The position numbers and the translations under genes were made by a program. Positions 46,709 to 56,827 of a DNA stretch of 64,000 nt are shown one piece after another (within the stretch, counting starts at the first letter, position 1; every line of letters starts with the position of its first letter). The DNA is from Saturnia japonica (lineage: Eukaryota > Arthropoda > Insecta > Lepidoptera > Saturniidae), in the NCBI GenBank assembly GCA_033032175.1, contig CM065328.1, forward strand, positions 11,594,690 to 11,658,689, written 5' to 3'. The notes below the pieces were generated by a model that saw nothing but the letters and a program-made list of their open reading frames with translations, was not told the DNA's origin and made no database searches.

Positions 46709-46921
46709 TTTTTTTTTTTTTTTTTAACGCGGAGAAGCCCATCATGCGTACACACCCGCCCGGGGGAACGAGTGGTTATGTGAGACTCCTACTCACTAAA
46801 ACTCCACGGTGTACCATCCGCCGCCATACTGGGGCGACTCGGGCACTGCGCTGGCATACAGCCGCGCCGCCCCAGCGGCCGGCCCGGCTAAACCGGGCCC
46901 CGGCCTAAGTAGGAGACGGCT

Positions 46922-47901
46922 CAGTACACCCTAGCTGTCTCCTCCGTCCGCCGAACCTGTGCAATGAGAAGACGGGCCCAGACGGACACCGACCGGTACC
47001 CGCGGATTACTCTCAGCGCCACGACACGCTGCGTAGTACGCAGTACGCGTCTGTTCTTGGCGCTGAGGGCATCCGCCCAGATCGGTGCCCCGTAGACGGC
47101 CATGCTCCTGACAACTCCCGCGAACAAACGGCGACAGCTCGCGCCCGGCCTCCCAGAATTCGGGAGAAGCCGGCCGAGAGCCGCCGCCGCTCCCACTATC
47201 CGCGGTTCGAGTCCCTTAAAGTGGGACTTGAACCGCCAACGTCCGTCCAGGATGAGGCCCAGATATTTCATCTGGACCCCAACCCGGACCCTCACACTTT
47301 CCACCTATATGTGGGCCCCAGGAGGTGGCCCACACCGAGGCCCATGAAAAAGTAGGGCCTTGGTCTTCTCAGCCGCCACCCTGAGGCCTAACACCTTTAT
47401 GCGCCCGACCACGAGGGCAGCACCCTCTGTGGCCAGGCACGCCACCTCTTCATAAGTCCCCCCCTGGGCTACGACTAGGGTGTCGTCCGCGTAGCATAGC
47501 ACGCGAATCCCCGAAGAGAGTGCTACGCGGAGCACCCAGTCGTAGCCCATGTTCCACAGGAGCGGCCCCAACACCGACCTCTGTGGAACACCACACCCAA
47601 CGTGCCACCGAACCACATTATCCCTCCCGTCTACGAAGGCGACCTCCCTGCCCTGGAGGTAGTCCCTCAACAGCCGCCGCAGGTACGAGGGCACTCCGAA
47701 AAACCGGAGCGCCTCCCGTATAACACCATGCGGCAGACTGTTGAAGGCGTTTGCGATGTCGATCGACACCGCCAACAACCTACCTCCCCCCTCGGTCCCC
47801 TCCGCAGACCACTCATTCAGGGTGGAGAGGGCGTCCAGCGTTGAACGCCCTCTCCGGAAGCCGAACTGCCGGTCCGAAAGTACCGGCCCAACTTCCTCCA
47901 A
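46922..47901 (-). pseudogene. R1-clade LINE: RT palm and C-terminal domain
   Basis: One frame with a single stop near 47305. Before the stop: FGFRRGRSTLDALSTL, the catalytic Asp in SIDIANAFNSLPH, GCGVPQRSVLGPLLWNMGYD and YADDTLVVAQG. The GPLLWNxxYD form is typical of the R1 clade. The usual PQG motif is PQR here, a damaging change. After the stop: MKYLGLILDGRWRFKSHF (thumb) and AVYGAPIWADALSAKNRRV, ending at about 46922. The protein copies element RNA at the nicked target. Confidence 0.85.
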
Positions 47902-48533
47902 GTGCCGGACGACACGAGACGCCAGTATACGCTCCAGCGCATTTTACCCGTGTCGTCCAGCAACACAAGGGGCCGGTACGAGGACGGGCAGTCCGGGGGG
48001 CGACCCTCCTTCGCCAGAAGGCAGAGTCGCCCCACCTTCCAAAGCTTCGGGAACCGTCCAGCCGACAAACAACGGTTGAACAGCTCCCGAAGCTCTCCCC
48101 CCATGTGGTCCAGCGCCACACTCAACAGCCGGCCCGGAACTCCATCTGGGTCAGGCGCTCTCCGCTTGTTGCGGAGGCGCTCCACCACCGACCCCATCTC
48201 CTCCTCGGTGACGGGGGGATGGGGGGGGGGGGGCAGCAACTCCTCCGCAACAGCACTCCCATATGACATGGGAGGCGGGAGGAGCTCCGGAGGGTCGGGC
48301 AGCAACGTGGCCATGACCCTCGCCAGGACCTCTGAGTCAAGGGACTCCGTTAACGGGGGCGCCTGCCCCCGGAACTTCTTCCGGGCCACCCGGTACGGGC
48401 GCCCCCACGGGTCCCTATCCAGGGTCTTGAGGAGCTCCTCCCACTGCTCATCCTTCGCCCGGCTGATGGCCACCTGCAGGGACTTCCTGGCTTCCCTGTA
48501 GTGGCCAAGTAACCGGGCCTCTTCCCCAGCCAC
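47817..48533 (-). pseudogene. R1-clade LINE: linker and RT fingers
   Basis: A different frame from its neighbours. It carries REARKSLQVAISRAKDEQWE, LLKTLDRDPWGRPYRVARKK, EEEMGSVVERLRNKRRAPDP (with the RT entry motif KAPDPDG form RAPDPDGVPGR) and LCLLAKEGRPPDCPSSYRPL, then drifts out of frame near 47850. Frameshifts on both sides separate it from the endonuclease and palm blocks. A run of 13 G in the complement at about 48219-48231 is a likely slippage site. Confidence 0.8.
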
Positions 48534-49260
48534 ATGGGCCCGCCGCCGGCGCAGCGTTGAAGACGCCGCCGCGCCGCGGAGCAGGCCACCCGGAGATCGG
48601 CAATCTCCGGGACCACCAATATACCGCCCGCCTATTTGGCGGGCGGTTGTTGCCCCGCGGCATCGACGCGTCGCAGACCGCCGTAAGGGCCCTACGGAAG
48701 CGGTCCGCGATCGCGTCGATCTCCTCTTCGCTAGGAGCCGATGTCCGCCAGCTCTGTACTATGGCCGCCTCTTCAGCGAGCTGCCGGTTGAGGCGGCCAA
48801 GCACCCACCGTGGGAACGCAGTCTCCCCCTGCGCACGGCGCACCAGCTCCCCTGGAGAGGTGGAGACCTCAAACCGGATATACCGGTGGTCTGAGAAGGT
48901 CTCCACCTCCTCCAGCACCCTCCAATCCTGCACACGGCGTGCGACAGACGGCGTGGCGAAGGAAACATCCACCACGGACCCTCCGTTATGTCGCACGCAC
49001 GTGTGCACAGCCCCTCGATTGAGGAGGGACAGCCCAGCCTGGACTGCCCACTCCTCCACCACTGCCCCTCGAGGATCCGTGGCCACCGCTCCCCATGCCC
49101 GCGATTTGGCGTTAAGGTCGCCAAGCAGGACAATGGGGAGCGGTGACAGCCGCCTAACCACTGGCCTCAGGGAGTCGAGAGACTCCTCGAACTCCCTCAG
49201 GGGCCGGTTTGGGGAGAAATAAACTCCTACAACCCCATACCCTCCCCAGGCGGCTGCCAC
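48448..49260 (-). pseudogene. R1-clade LINE: endonuclease domain
   Basis: AP-like endonuclease, which nicks the target DNA. It shows GVYFSPNRPLREFEESLDSL, the active-site motif VLLGDLNAKSRAWG, DVSFATPS and SDHRYIRFEV (the conserved SDH). The first part of the domain, with the catalytic Asn and Glu, is lost by 5' truncation. The frame changes near 48530 into the next block. Confidence 0.82.
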
Positions 49261-49301
49261 GAACCCTGACCCCCTCTCCTTGTCGGCGAGGGGGGACAGA
49301 C

Positions 49302-49768
49302 TGTGGCTAAACCTGGGCTAACTCGAAATAAGGTGATGCTATGTGTATGGTGGGACTGTAAGGGCATTGTTTATTATGAGCTTTTACCACCCGTCAAAAC
49401 CATCGATTCGGATCTCTACTGCCACCAACTGATGAGATTAAAGGAAGTAGTTGAGAAAAAGCGGCCGGAATTGATCAACAGGAAGAGTGTAGTCTTTCAT
49501 CACGATAATGCTAGACCACAAACGTATTTAGCCATTCAGCAAAAATTAAGAGAGTTTGGGAGTTTAGCATCCACCATATAGCCCTGACCTTGCACCTTCA
49601 GATTTTCACCTGTTTCGGTCTCTTCAGAATTCTTTGGGTTCTGTAAGGTTAACATCAAGAGAGAACTGCCAAAACTATTTGTCGCGTTTTTATGATCAGA
49701 AGTCCCAAAGTTTCTACAGCAACGGGATTATGTCTCTACCTACAAAATGGCAGAAAGTCATCGAATAA
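49302..49768 (+). pseudogene. mariner transposase, C-terminal part
   Basis: Resumes at VAKPGLTRNKVMLCVWWDCK and GIVYYELLPP. The second catalytic Asp is in FHHDNARPQ. A loss of about 8 bases near 49565-49575 then shifts the frame. The third Asp appears in the next frame in PPYSPDLAPSDFHLF, and the tail reads FYSNGIMSLPTKWQKVIE before TAA at 49766. With the missing residues restored the second-to-third Asp spacing would be the 34 of the DD34D mariners. Inactive. Confidence 0.88.
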
Positions 49769-49868
49769 AACGGCACATATATACTGTAAATAAATGTAAA
49801 TAAACTTTGAAAAAATTGTCTTGAGTTTCCATATAAAAATACAAATAAACTTTTTCCACGACCTATTA

Positions 49869-50584
49869 TATTAAACCATGAATTTTTCACATATTTAAAA
49901 ACAACCATTTAAAATTGGCTCTAACAAACATTAGCAATTTAATTATTAATATTTCGCAAACGGATCCCTGAATCGTAAAATGGTTTTCACACACCCGTAA
50001 TATTTTTGAACGAGCTATCCAACGTCACTCCATACGATGGGATAGATGAGGAAATAAAATTCATTCCTATTTTACTTTTGTACCCAAAACAAATTTTTGA
50101 AAGATTTTATTTTACCACATTTGCGGCGTGATTAAAAAGTTTACCCATACCAAATTACAGATTTCTAGTAAACCATGTAGAGACACAAGCACAGCGAAAC
50201 TGTAAGGGTTCCTTATTAACTTCAGAACCCTAAAAACACGCTAAGCCTAGAAGTAACTGACTTTAAAGTGGTGTTATTAGAACATATTGATGAGTGCTAA
50301 ATACCAGATTTGTAATTTGAGTTTGATAGCTTGCCACCACAACCATAATAAGATTTCTCCTTGAGATTTATGTATCAAATCTGATTAATTGTAGAATTTA
50401 AAAACGGTGCTAAAAAAGCAATGAGCTATTATTATCAAAGCTACTTTTATCAATTCAAACACAAGTAGTACGTCTGAAGTAATCATGCCTAAGTGGTAGC
50501 GTAGTGAGGCACTAAGTGGATCGACGTAGGTCCTAATCTTATTTTTAACAGACTTCAAAATAAGATGGAGGTTTGTTACTTAGG
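49869..50584. other. No recognised feature
   Basis: AT-rich. A Z-like start (TTAACAGACTTCAAAATAAG) lies at 50547. Confidence 0.3.
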
Positions 50585-50712
50585 TGTTAAAGTGTTAAAG
50601 GTGTGAATACTGAGATGATATTTTATAGAGTAGAGTAGAAGAAAAAAACATGTTGTGCCGACCCTACTTAAGTAGGATAAGGGGTAAGAAGATGATGACG
50701 ATGATTTGTTAT
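50585..50712 (+). mobile_element. RTE-type LINE 3' end with (GAT)n tail
   Basis: GGTGTGAATACTGAGATGAT, CCGACCCTACTTAAGTAGGA, TAAGGGGTAAGAAGATGATG then (GAT)n. It matches the 3' part of 41600-41700 in inverse. Confidence 0.6.
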
Positions 50713-53280
50713 CATAGCACGGCAAAGATTTCATCGCTTAATAGTAAGTACAATGTAATCCAAAAAGAACGACAACCGCTGAGAGATCGTTAATCCATCG
50801 ACAGTCGTCGCTGTTATCAAAGCCTGCAAGGCTCTAGGTATGTGAATATACACTGTCTGAACCTGAACCGCGAGAAATCAAAAGACAGTCACCATAACGA
50901 GTTTATCTTCATGGTCATGGTGGTCGCGACACTATCAACTAAAAAACTTACCACCCCGCTTGAGTATTGGATATATACAGATTGATTCTAAAACACAATA
51001 CGCCTAAGCATGTCACTATGTCAAGTTTCCCAACAACACAATTTTTAAAAGTTTTTAATTTATGTACAGGTGACTTTCCTCCAGTTCCTTTATCTTCCGT
51101 TCATAAATATTGCTTTTAAGCGTTTGAATTGAAAAACAAATAAGTCAGAAAATTTATTTTAGTAAATAAAAGCAACAAAACGTTATTTGAAAACATTTCT
51201 TTATAAACACCACTCGCAGCGACTTCCTTCAATCGATAAACATAAATAAAAATAACAACATCAAAACGCAAAAACGTGAGTCGTTTAAAAGTATTTCACA
51301 ATTACGTCTCATAATGAACGTTTCGTAAATTTTTTCCCCTTTTGTATTGGAGATGTTTTTCTTTTCCCGTCTACGTAAAATATTATTATTTACAGTAGAA
51401 TCATAAAGGTTGAGGCGAGGTCGATTCACACGGCACTATAAGAATGTGATAATTTTATAATCATGGAAAGGGTTTTTGTACTGCAAAACTGTCGAGATCT
51501 AATCAATTGTGTGAGCTCACTACATGACTTTATAACATTGCTACTAAACAAATATACATTATATTTATTTTTTAGATCAAATGTTAATAAAATTAGATTA
51601 AACTGACGAAATTGTATTCACAGTAACATTCGCGAAATTGCATGCATAGTGACAGCCCAAGTTCTTATTGCTATTTTGGCTGATTAACTTCTGAGCTTGC
51701 TACAAAACCTAGTGAAGTTGAGAAAGCCCTTCAGGACATCAGTGTTAGTGGTGTATTCAGCTCGAAGAGGCCTTCAAAATAGGTGAAACGGGATGCGGGA
51801 AAAATATGGAGAATGGAACTTACTGCGTTAATGGCGACTCTTGGCGTATGTGACTTATTCTCAACGACAATTCTTCTTCGAATTTATAAATCACTCGTGG
51901 TGAAGACCTTCCAAAACTTGATAAAGTAAGCGGCATTGTCGGCGTGGCGATGCACTCACGTTCCGAAACGGTCCGTTTTGCGAGTGGTGAGTAGGGGTAA
52001 GGGAATGGTTATGTGGTTGTAGATATTTAAAACCTTATAATTAACACGTGCCAACAATTAGAAAGAACAAAAAGCTTGTTGTAAAATACAATCAAAGGGA
52101 CACTACAAACAAGTTATCGTTATCTGTATTATTTTTTAGAGAAGTAGGTTAAAGTGATGGACGCTGTATCTGATGATAGGCACAAGGTAATCCAAAAATA
52201 ATACTGAATACTACGAGGCTATCAATACATCACCAATTGTTCATAGGATATACATAAAGCCTACGAACTTTTCTATAGTGGTCCCTAGACGAAGTATTAA
52301 ACTGGGCGTATCGATAATCAGTCTAAATTTAAAATTTACCTTTTTTGCGAAGCTGTGCCGTCACATTACTTTCTAATTAGAACGGTATTTTATAACAAAT
52401 TTAAAAAACAGTATTTAGCTATATAAATAAATGCCAAAAATACCGTCTTTGCTTGATCGAACACGGAAAAGAGTAATTTTGATACCAGTTTATTCTTGAA
52501 GCTTGTTTTAATTAGAAAATTTATTTTTTCTTTATCCTTTATTGATACTGTAGGACGGACATTATTTTGAACATTCATACCGTAACTATTTCTAATAATA
52601 ATTATAGATTTAGTATAGTATCGGCAATAACTTGAACAAGGCGAGTCTAAAAGCGGAATATACTAGTATGCGTATTATTGTCTTGATTTCTTTGATTTCG
52701 AAAATAAAAGCTGGATATGTTTTGCGATTTACTCATGCCGATACAGGCTGATAGCACATACGAAAATCGTCTCGTATCCCTATCTCATTCTTACACAAGC
52801 GTATACTATGCGCTTTATCTTTCAAGTTACTGATCTATTATTTATATTAAATCTATGACAATAAAAGTCATAAGAAAAAGTCTTAAAATTAATAAAATAT
52901 CGTGTTGTGTGAATCATCAATTTTAATGTCAAAATGTAGCGATAAATAGAAAGAAGATACTCAGAAAAGGGAGAAAAAGTTTTTTAAGGTTTTTCCGATT
53001 GCCCCGAGCGAGTCGCATTGAAGGAAGCGATTCTTGTTGAACCTTATACAAAAGTAGGTAATTTTCTTCAATTTGTTACAATCACTTCAATCTTCTATTC
53101 TCTTTGTGTGTTGATTTGGGAGCGAAAGATCTGAAATAGGTTGCTAACTTTAGTAGCAATATTGTAATGGATGCATATTATGAAGATGCCTGAGACTTGT
53201 TATTATATAAGACTTGTCTTGGTTTGTGAGTAAAAGTATCAATTACCTGGTAAAGCTATGAAGTCTGGTAACTAAAACTA
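50713..53280. other. Gene-free stretch
   Basis: About 2.5 kb without a convincing gene. A somewhat GC-richer patch (51700-52020) has no open frame that I recognise. Confidence 0.35.
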
Positions 53281-53640
53281 CTAGCGGTCGCCCAATAATC
53301 GAAATTCGACCAGCGACTTTTTAATCATACAATATTTTCAGTTTGACGTATGCAGTATGAACCTAAACAATGAGTAGTATATCACTTGCTGTCACTTTTC
53401 ATTGAGTGACAATGTCAATATTTTGGCGGGTTTAAGTTCAATGACACTAGTCACGTTAGGATTCGCAGTATTAATTATTTAAATTTAATATATTAGTAAC
53501 AGATATTATACATAAATTTTGGCTTTCTGCACTCCTTCTCCATATATACTTTAACCGTGCCAAATAACAGACTTCCGTGCACGCAATACTCTTAAAAAGG
53601 GGGTCCGAAGTTTTCTGCTCACGTATTAATATATTGATAA
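53281..53640 (+). repeat. Family K repeat, copy 6 (full length)
   Basis: CTAGCGGTCGCCCAATAATC to CACGTATTAATATATTGAT, with the central stem-loop TGTCACTTTTCATTGAGTGACA region and TTCCGTGCACGCAATAC. Confidence 0.75.
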
Positions 53641-53650
53641 AGCCGGCATC

Positions 53651-53760
53651 TAAAATTAATAAAATGAAACCCTTTTGGGGTTTCAGGAAAGGCGGATTAC
53701 AAGGAACTTTTGTGAATTTAAACTTAACTTAATTTTCATAACAAATAAACGTCAAAAAAG
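53651..53760 (+). other. Degraded duplicate of the sequence at 54172-54316
   Basis: AAAATTAATAAAAT, TTTCAGGAAAG and TTTGTGAATTTAAAC occur in the same order in both places, but this copy has missing and stretched bases, such as runs CCC-TTTT-GGGG-TTT. It looks like raw-read sequence or a bad join rather than a biological duplication. Confidence 0.5.
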
Positions 53761-53779
53761 TAAATAGGTTCTTGAGGGA

Positions 53780-54176
53780 AACCTTTTTTTTTTCTTTTTT
53801 TTTATTTAATTAAAGTTAGGTTAGTTAAGGTGTTGAAACATTTCCGGTTACTTTGAAATTACCACATTACCACGGGTTCCTTCCTTCCTCCCGGGAAGGA
53901 AAAAGGGAAACCTGCCTATTTGTTATAAATTTTAACTAATCTGGTTTTTTTCTTAATCCAAATTATTTGCCGGAAAAGGCGGCAAAGGCCCGGCCGGGTT
54001 CGGCCATTTGGAATTTTTCGTGGAGTTTAAACAAAAATTTTTCGCCTAGGGCCCTTCTGCGCTGCCCCCAAGTGGGAAGCTTAAAACCCACGGCTTTCCC
54101 CTAAGGTAACATGTAGTCATTCTAAAAAAAAAAAAAAAAAAATAAAAAAAAATAAAATAAAAAAAAAAAAAAAAAT
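53780..54176 (+). mobile_element. Poly(A) retroelement, family X, copy 3
   Basis: Read backwards from the A tract (54124-54176), TAGAATGACTACATGTTACC, CTTAGGGG, GCTTCCCACTTGGGGGC, CTAGGC and AATGGCCGAACC match the start and body of 14139-14490. The CCTCCCGGGAAGGA hairpin region also corresponds. The many doubled bases suggest sequencing errors. Confidence 0.5.
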
Positions 54177-54454
54177 TAATAAAATCGTAACTTTTGGCCA
54201 TGGATTTCAGGAAAGTAGTTAAACTTTGTTGTTTATTAGCATGAAGAACTATTTGTGAATTTAAACTAAATAATTCATTAATTATCTCATATTACAATGA
54301 TAAATTTCGTCAAGTAATAATAGATAATATAGTCTTAGAGTCAGTAAATCTTAAATATAGGCTTACTTTTCTGTTTTTGCTTTTATTTTAATGAAAGTTA
54401 CGATGTTAGTTATATTGCGTGTTGATATCATCATTATCATGGTGTCATCTTTGA

Positions 54455-54560
54455 AGCAGTGGTAGCGTGTGCGGACACCGTGTCCACCGACGTGAGTTCG
54501 ATTCCTTACAATGAAACTGAGCTTTCGGTGAAGAAAAACATAGTGATGAAACCATAGCAT
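54455..54560 (+). mobile_element. SINE family S, copy 3, left arm
   Basis: GTGGTAGCGTGTGCGGAC (A-like), GTGAGTTCGATTCC (B-like, 54491-54504) and ACATAGTGATGAAACCATAG. The sequence breaks where a LINE tail was inserted. Confidence 0.65.
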
Positions 54561-54564
54561 ATTA

Positions 54565-54753
54565 ATGATTATATTATATTTTAACTATCTCGTTCTTTCT
54601 TTCTTCCAATCCTAAATATGGTTGCCTGGAAGAAATTGCTTTAAGCAATAAGGCCGCCTGTTGTTTCTGTTCCGTTATTTTTTCTGTTTTTTTATTTTTA
54701 TTATACAGTGTATGTTTGAAACAATAAAGTTTTTTCTATTGTATTCTATTCTA
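54565..54753 (+). mobile_element. LINE 3' end inserted in SINE S
   Basis: AATCCTAAATATGGTTGCCT, GGAAGAAATTGCTTTAAGCA, ATAAGGCCGCCTG, CAATAAAG and a (TATTC)n tail form the 3' end of a LINE common in Lepidoptera. S copies 1 and 2 lack it at this place. Confidence 0.65.
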
Positions 54754-54905
54754 GGGCTTTTTCTAATACTCGCCTGGCTAGCTACCGCCCTCTAGTTGAA
54801 AGTCTGTGACCCAACTCCTACGGGCATATTCCTCCCACCAGACTTAACGTATTACCATTTTAGACCTATCGTCACTTATCATATGATTGCCAAAAGCTAA
54901 TGCTA
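54754..54905 (+). mobile_element. SINE family S, copy 3, right arm
   Basis: Resumes GGCTTTTTCTAATACTCGCC, TGGCTAGCTACCGCCCTC and CCTATCGTCACTTATCAT, matching the S body at 25660-25825. Confidence 0.65.
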
Positions 54906-55849
54906 TAAAGAATGTAAGACAATAAAAGATTGAGTGTACACATTTTACGAACTTGAAAACCTAATTTCCTCTACTATCGTCTACGCAAAATACAAGATAC
55001 ATCTTTTGAAAATTTCAACCTGATAATGCTGGAGAGACAAAAATATCGGACGGAAATACGATACATTGCCCCGACTGATTTTCTGTTCTCAGAAGCACGC
55101 TGAAATATTGAATTCGCTTAATTTCCATTATTTCCAAGTCGTGCCGGACACTTGAACGGATTGATTGACTGAATTTATTTGAAAAGTTTGTGTCGAGTTT
55201 CAAGATATTATTTTGGATAAATTGAAATCCGTAAGAACCCATTTTATAAAGATGTAGTAATATTAATTGCTTTTAAAGTATTAGAGGAGTTAGTGAAGTG
55301 GGCGAATTAATCCAATTTCATTTGAGATTGTTGAATAGGCCAATCTGTTGTAATAGCAACCGAGCAGATATAATTTCTTTTGGAGTAAAATTTTAGCACG
55401 GATTTGAGAAGAAACCACATGGAGAGGACGGAAAGGTTGCCAACAATCAAATTTAAAGGTAAATATTAACACCTATCCATTTTGAAAGAAAAAGTTTGCA
55501 TTGGCAGCATCATTTATATAATGTTTCCTAAAATAAATAAAAAATAAAGGCAAAATGAATTGTTTCATTGATAATAAAGGATATTTTAATATTGTTTGCC
55601 TTGTTACTTCTCACTGATAACAAAATTTCTATAATATTTCTACGTTACAATGGAATATTTTTCTAGAATGTTACGATAAAATATATGTATAACTTTATTT
55701 ACAATCTGAGTACCACGAAATTGAAAAGATTGTATTTTTTTCATATGTAGTAGTTATGGTTTATTGAACGTGATCTACATAATATTTTGAAAAAAATAGT
55801 GACGTATCCAAGGTTCAAGATGGGCAACGAGTTAGTGATCCCAATGGTT
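54906..55849. other. No recognised feature
   Basis: Two minus-strand ORFs of 60-75 codons (55015-55472) have no recognisable motif. Confidence 0.3.
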
Positions 55850-55925
55850 TTACAAGGTTTCATAGACTACGGTAGCCGCTTACCATTAGGCAGACCTTGT
55901 GTCTGTGTGGTATTTTAGCAGAATA
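55850..55925 (+). repeat. Family R 3' end fragment
   Basis: AGACTACGGTAGCCGCTTAC and CATTAGGCAGACCTTGTG match the R ending. Confidence 0.45.
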
Positions 55926-56014
55926 AATGGTTAACAAAAACTCATAGGTATAGCTAAATGCAGGATCCAAAATCTCCATCAGCCTTTTTCAAAAATAGGT
56001 GTATTTAAATTTTA

Positions 56015-56140
56015 TTTTTTTTACTATAAAGTTGGCAAACAAGCACACGGCCCGCCTGATGATAACCAGCTCTCGTAGCCTATGGATGGTTGTAATACCA
56101 TAGGTATCACTAGACCCCCTTCCCCCAAGGTCAAATAGAG
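56015..56140 (-). repeat. Family R repeat, copy 4 (partial)
   Basis: TTGGCAAACAAGCACACGGC, CCGCCTGATGATAACCAGCT and CCCCAAGG correspond to the first part of copy 3. Confidence 0.5.
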
Positions 56141-56617
56141 ATAAAATTCCAAAGAACGTTAACCTCTCGCCTCTCGTACTTGTGTATATTGATGTTGTTG
56201 ACTTTAACTTGTTTATATAATATATTTATTTTTTTACTTCCCTGTATCAATGTCCATCAACGAACAGTCGAAATGATTCCCTAAACATGAAAAAATCTAA
56301 AACAGAAATAAAACCAAGCAAAAAAAATTAAGATAAGAAGACGCGGCCCGGCCGACTGTGACAAAAAGCGAAGCGAACATTTCGCCTCCAGCACATAAAA
56401 CCTAAAGAAACATCGAACGATACAAATACTTCGCTAAACCATAAATCGTTTCATGAACTGAAACCTAGATAATAAAGTATAACATATCGCATATTGCTGT
56501 TCCCAAAATAGCTTTATATATCTAGTAACAATAAAAATGGCTTTGATCTCCCTTCACCGACACAGTATATTAATAATACAATAGTCATTCGCTCGACTTC
56601 TATGTTTATGTTATTAG
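56141..56617. other. No recognised feature
   Basis: AT-rich with no supportable gene. Confidence 0.3.
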
Positions 56618-56620
56618 CTT

Positions 56621-56827
56621 ATGGTTTCTTCGGTTAATACAATTATTTTTTTAATTTCTTTATCGTATTTTGCGGCAGGGGTTAATTGTTACGTAAGGAA
56701 AAAGCGTTATTTCCCCTCCATGCGACTTTCTCTAGATTCGTGCATCATGTGCGGCCGGTTGAACAGCTCTTCCTCTTGCGGCCACCAAGTCGCAAAATAT
56801 TGCACTCAGGGTAGTCTCGCGATATAG
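56621..56827 (+). CDS. Possible small secreted cysteine-containing peptide
   Basis: 68 codons. Residues 5-20 are strongly hydrophobic (VNTIIFLISLSYFAAG), like a signal peptide. A basic RKKR stretch follows, a possible processing site, and then a compact region with four Cys, SLDSCIMCGRLNSSSSCGHQ ending near KYC. The coding part is more G+C-rich than the flanks. A good splice acceptor (TTTCTTTATCGTATTTTGCGGCAG, ending 56679) lies inside it, so the true unit could instead be an exon starting at GGGTTAATTG. No repeat family overlaps it. Cys spacing recalls trissin-like neuropeptides only loosely. It may also be chance. Confidence 0.3.
   Translation: MVSSVNTIIFLISLSYFAAGVNCYVRKKRYFPSMRLSLDSCIMCGRLNSSSSCGHQVAKYCTQGSLAI

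Larger units (their letters stand above)
46709..49301 (-). mobile_element. R1-clade non-LTR retrotransposon, 5'-truncated
   Basis: A GC-rich minus-strand insertion. Its 3' poly(A) is the T run at 46709-46725. A 3' untranslated region follows with GAGTCTCACATAACC and a GC-rich stem (about 46730-46920), then RT and endonuclease sequence up to 49301. The endonuclease N-terminus is missing, so the copy is 5'-truncated. The flanking 12-base duplication proves insertion by target-primed reverse transcription into the mariner. It is not in rDNA, the classic R1 target. The large plus-strand ORFs across it are GC-driven shadows. Confidence 0.88.
45991..49866 (+). mobile_element. mariner element split by an R1-clade LINE
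   Basis: The left end TTAGGTCGGGGGAAAAAGTG and the complement of the right end ATAGGTCGTGGAAAAAGTTT form inverted ends, each next to the target TA (45989-45990 and 49867-49868). Removing the inserted LINE and one copy of its 12-base target duplication leaves about 1271 bp, the normal mariner length. The transposase reads on the plus strand on both sides of the insertion. Confidence 0.9.

Noticed and set aside
47520..49222. Long plus-strand ORFs (up to 221 codons) in the GC-rich block
   Set aside because: They are antisense to the R1-clade endonuclease and RT, which carry the recognisable motifs; high G+C leaves few stops.
46709..49301. An rDNA R1 element marking a ribosomal locus
   Set aside because: The flanks are mariner sequence with a 12-base duplication; no rRNA sequence is present in the window.
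56700..56810. Naming the small ORF trissin
   Set aside because: Only part of the cysteine pattern fits and the conserved C-terminal CCFNYL-type ending is absent.
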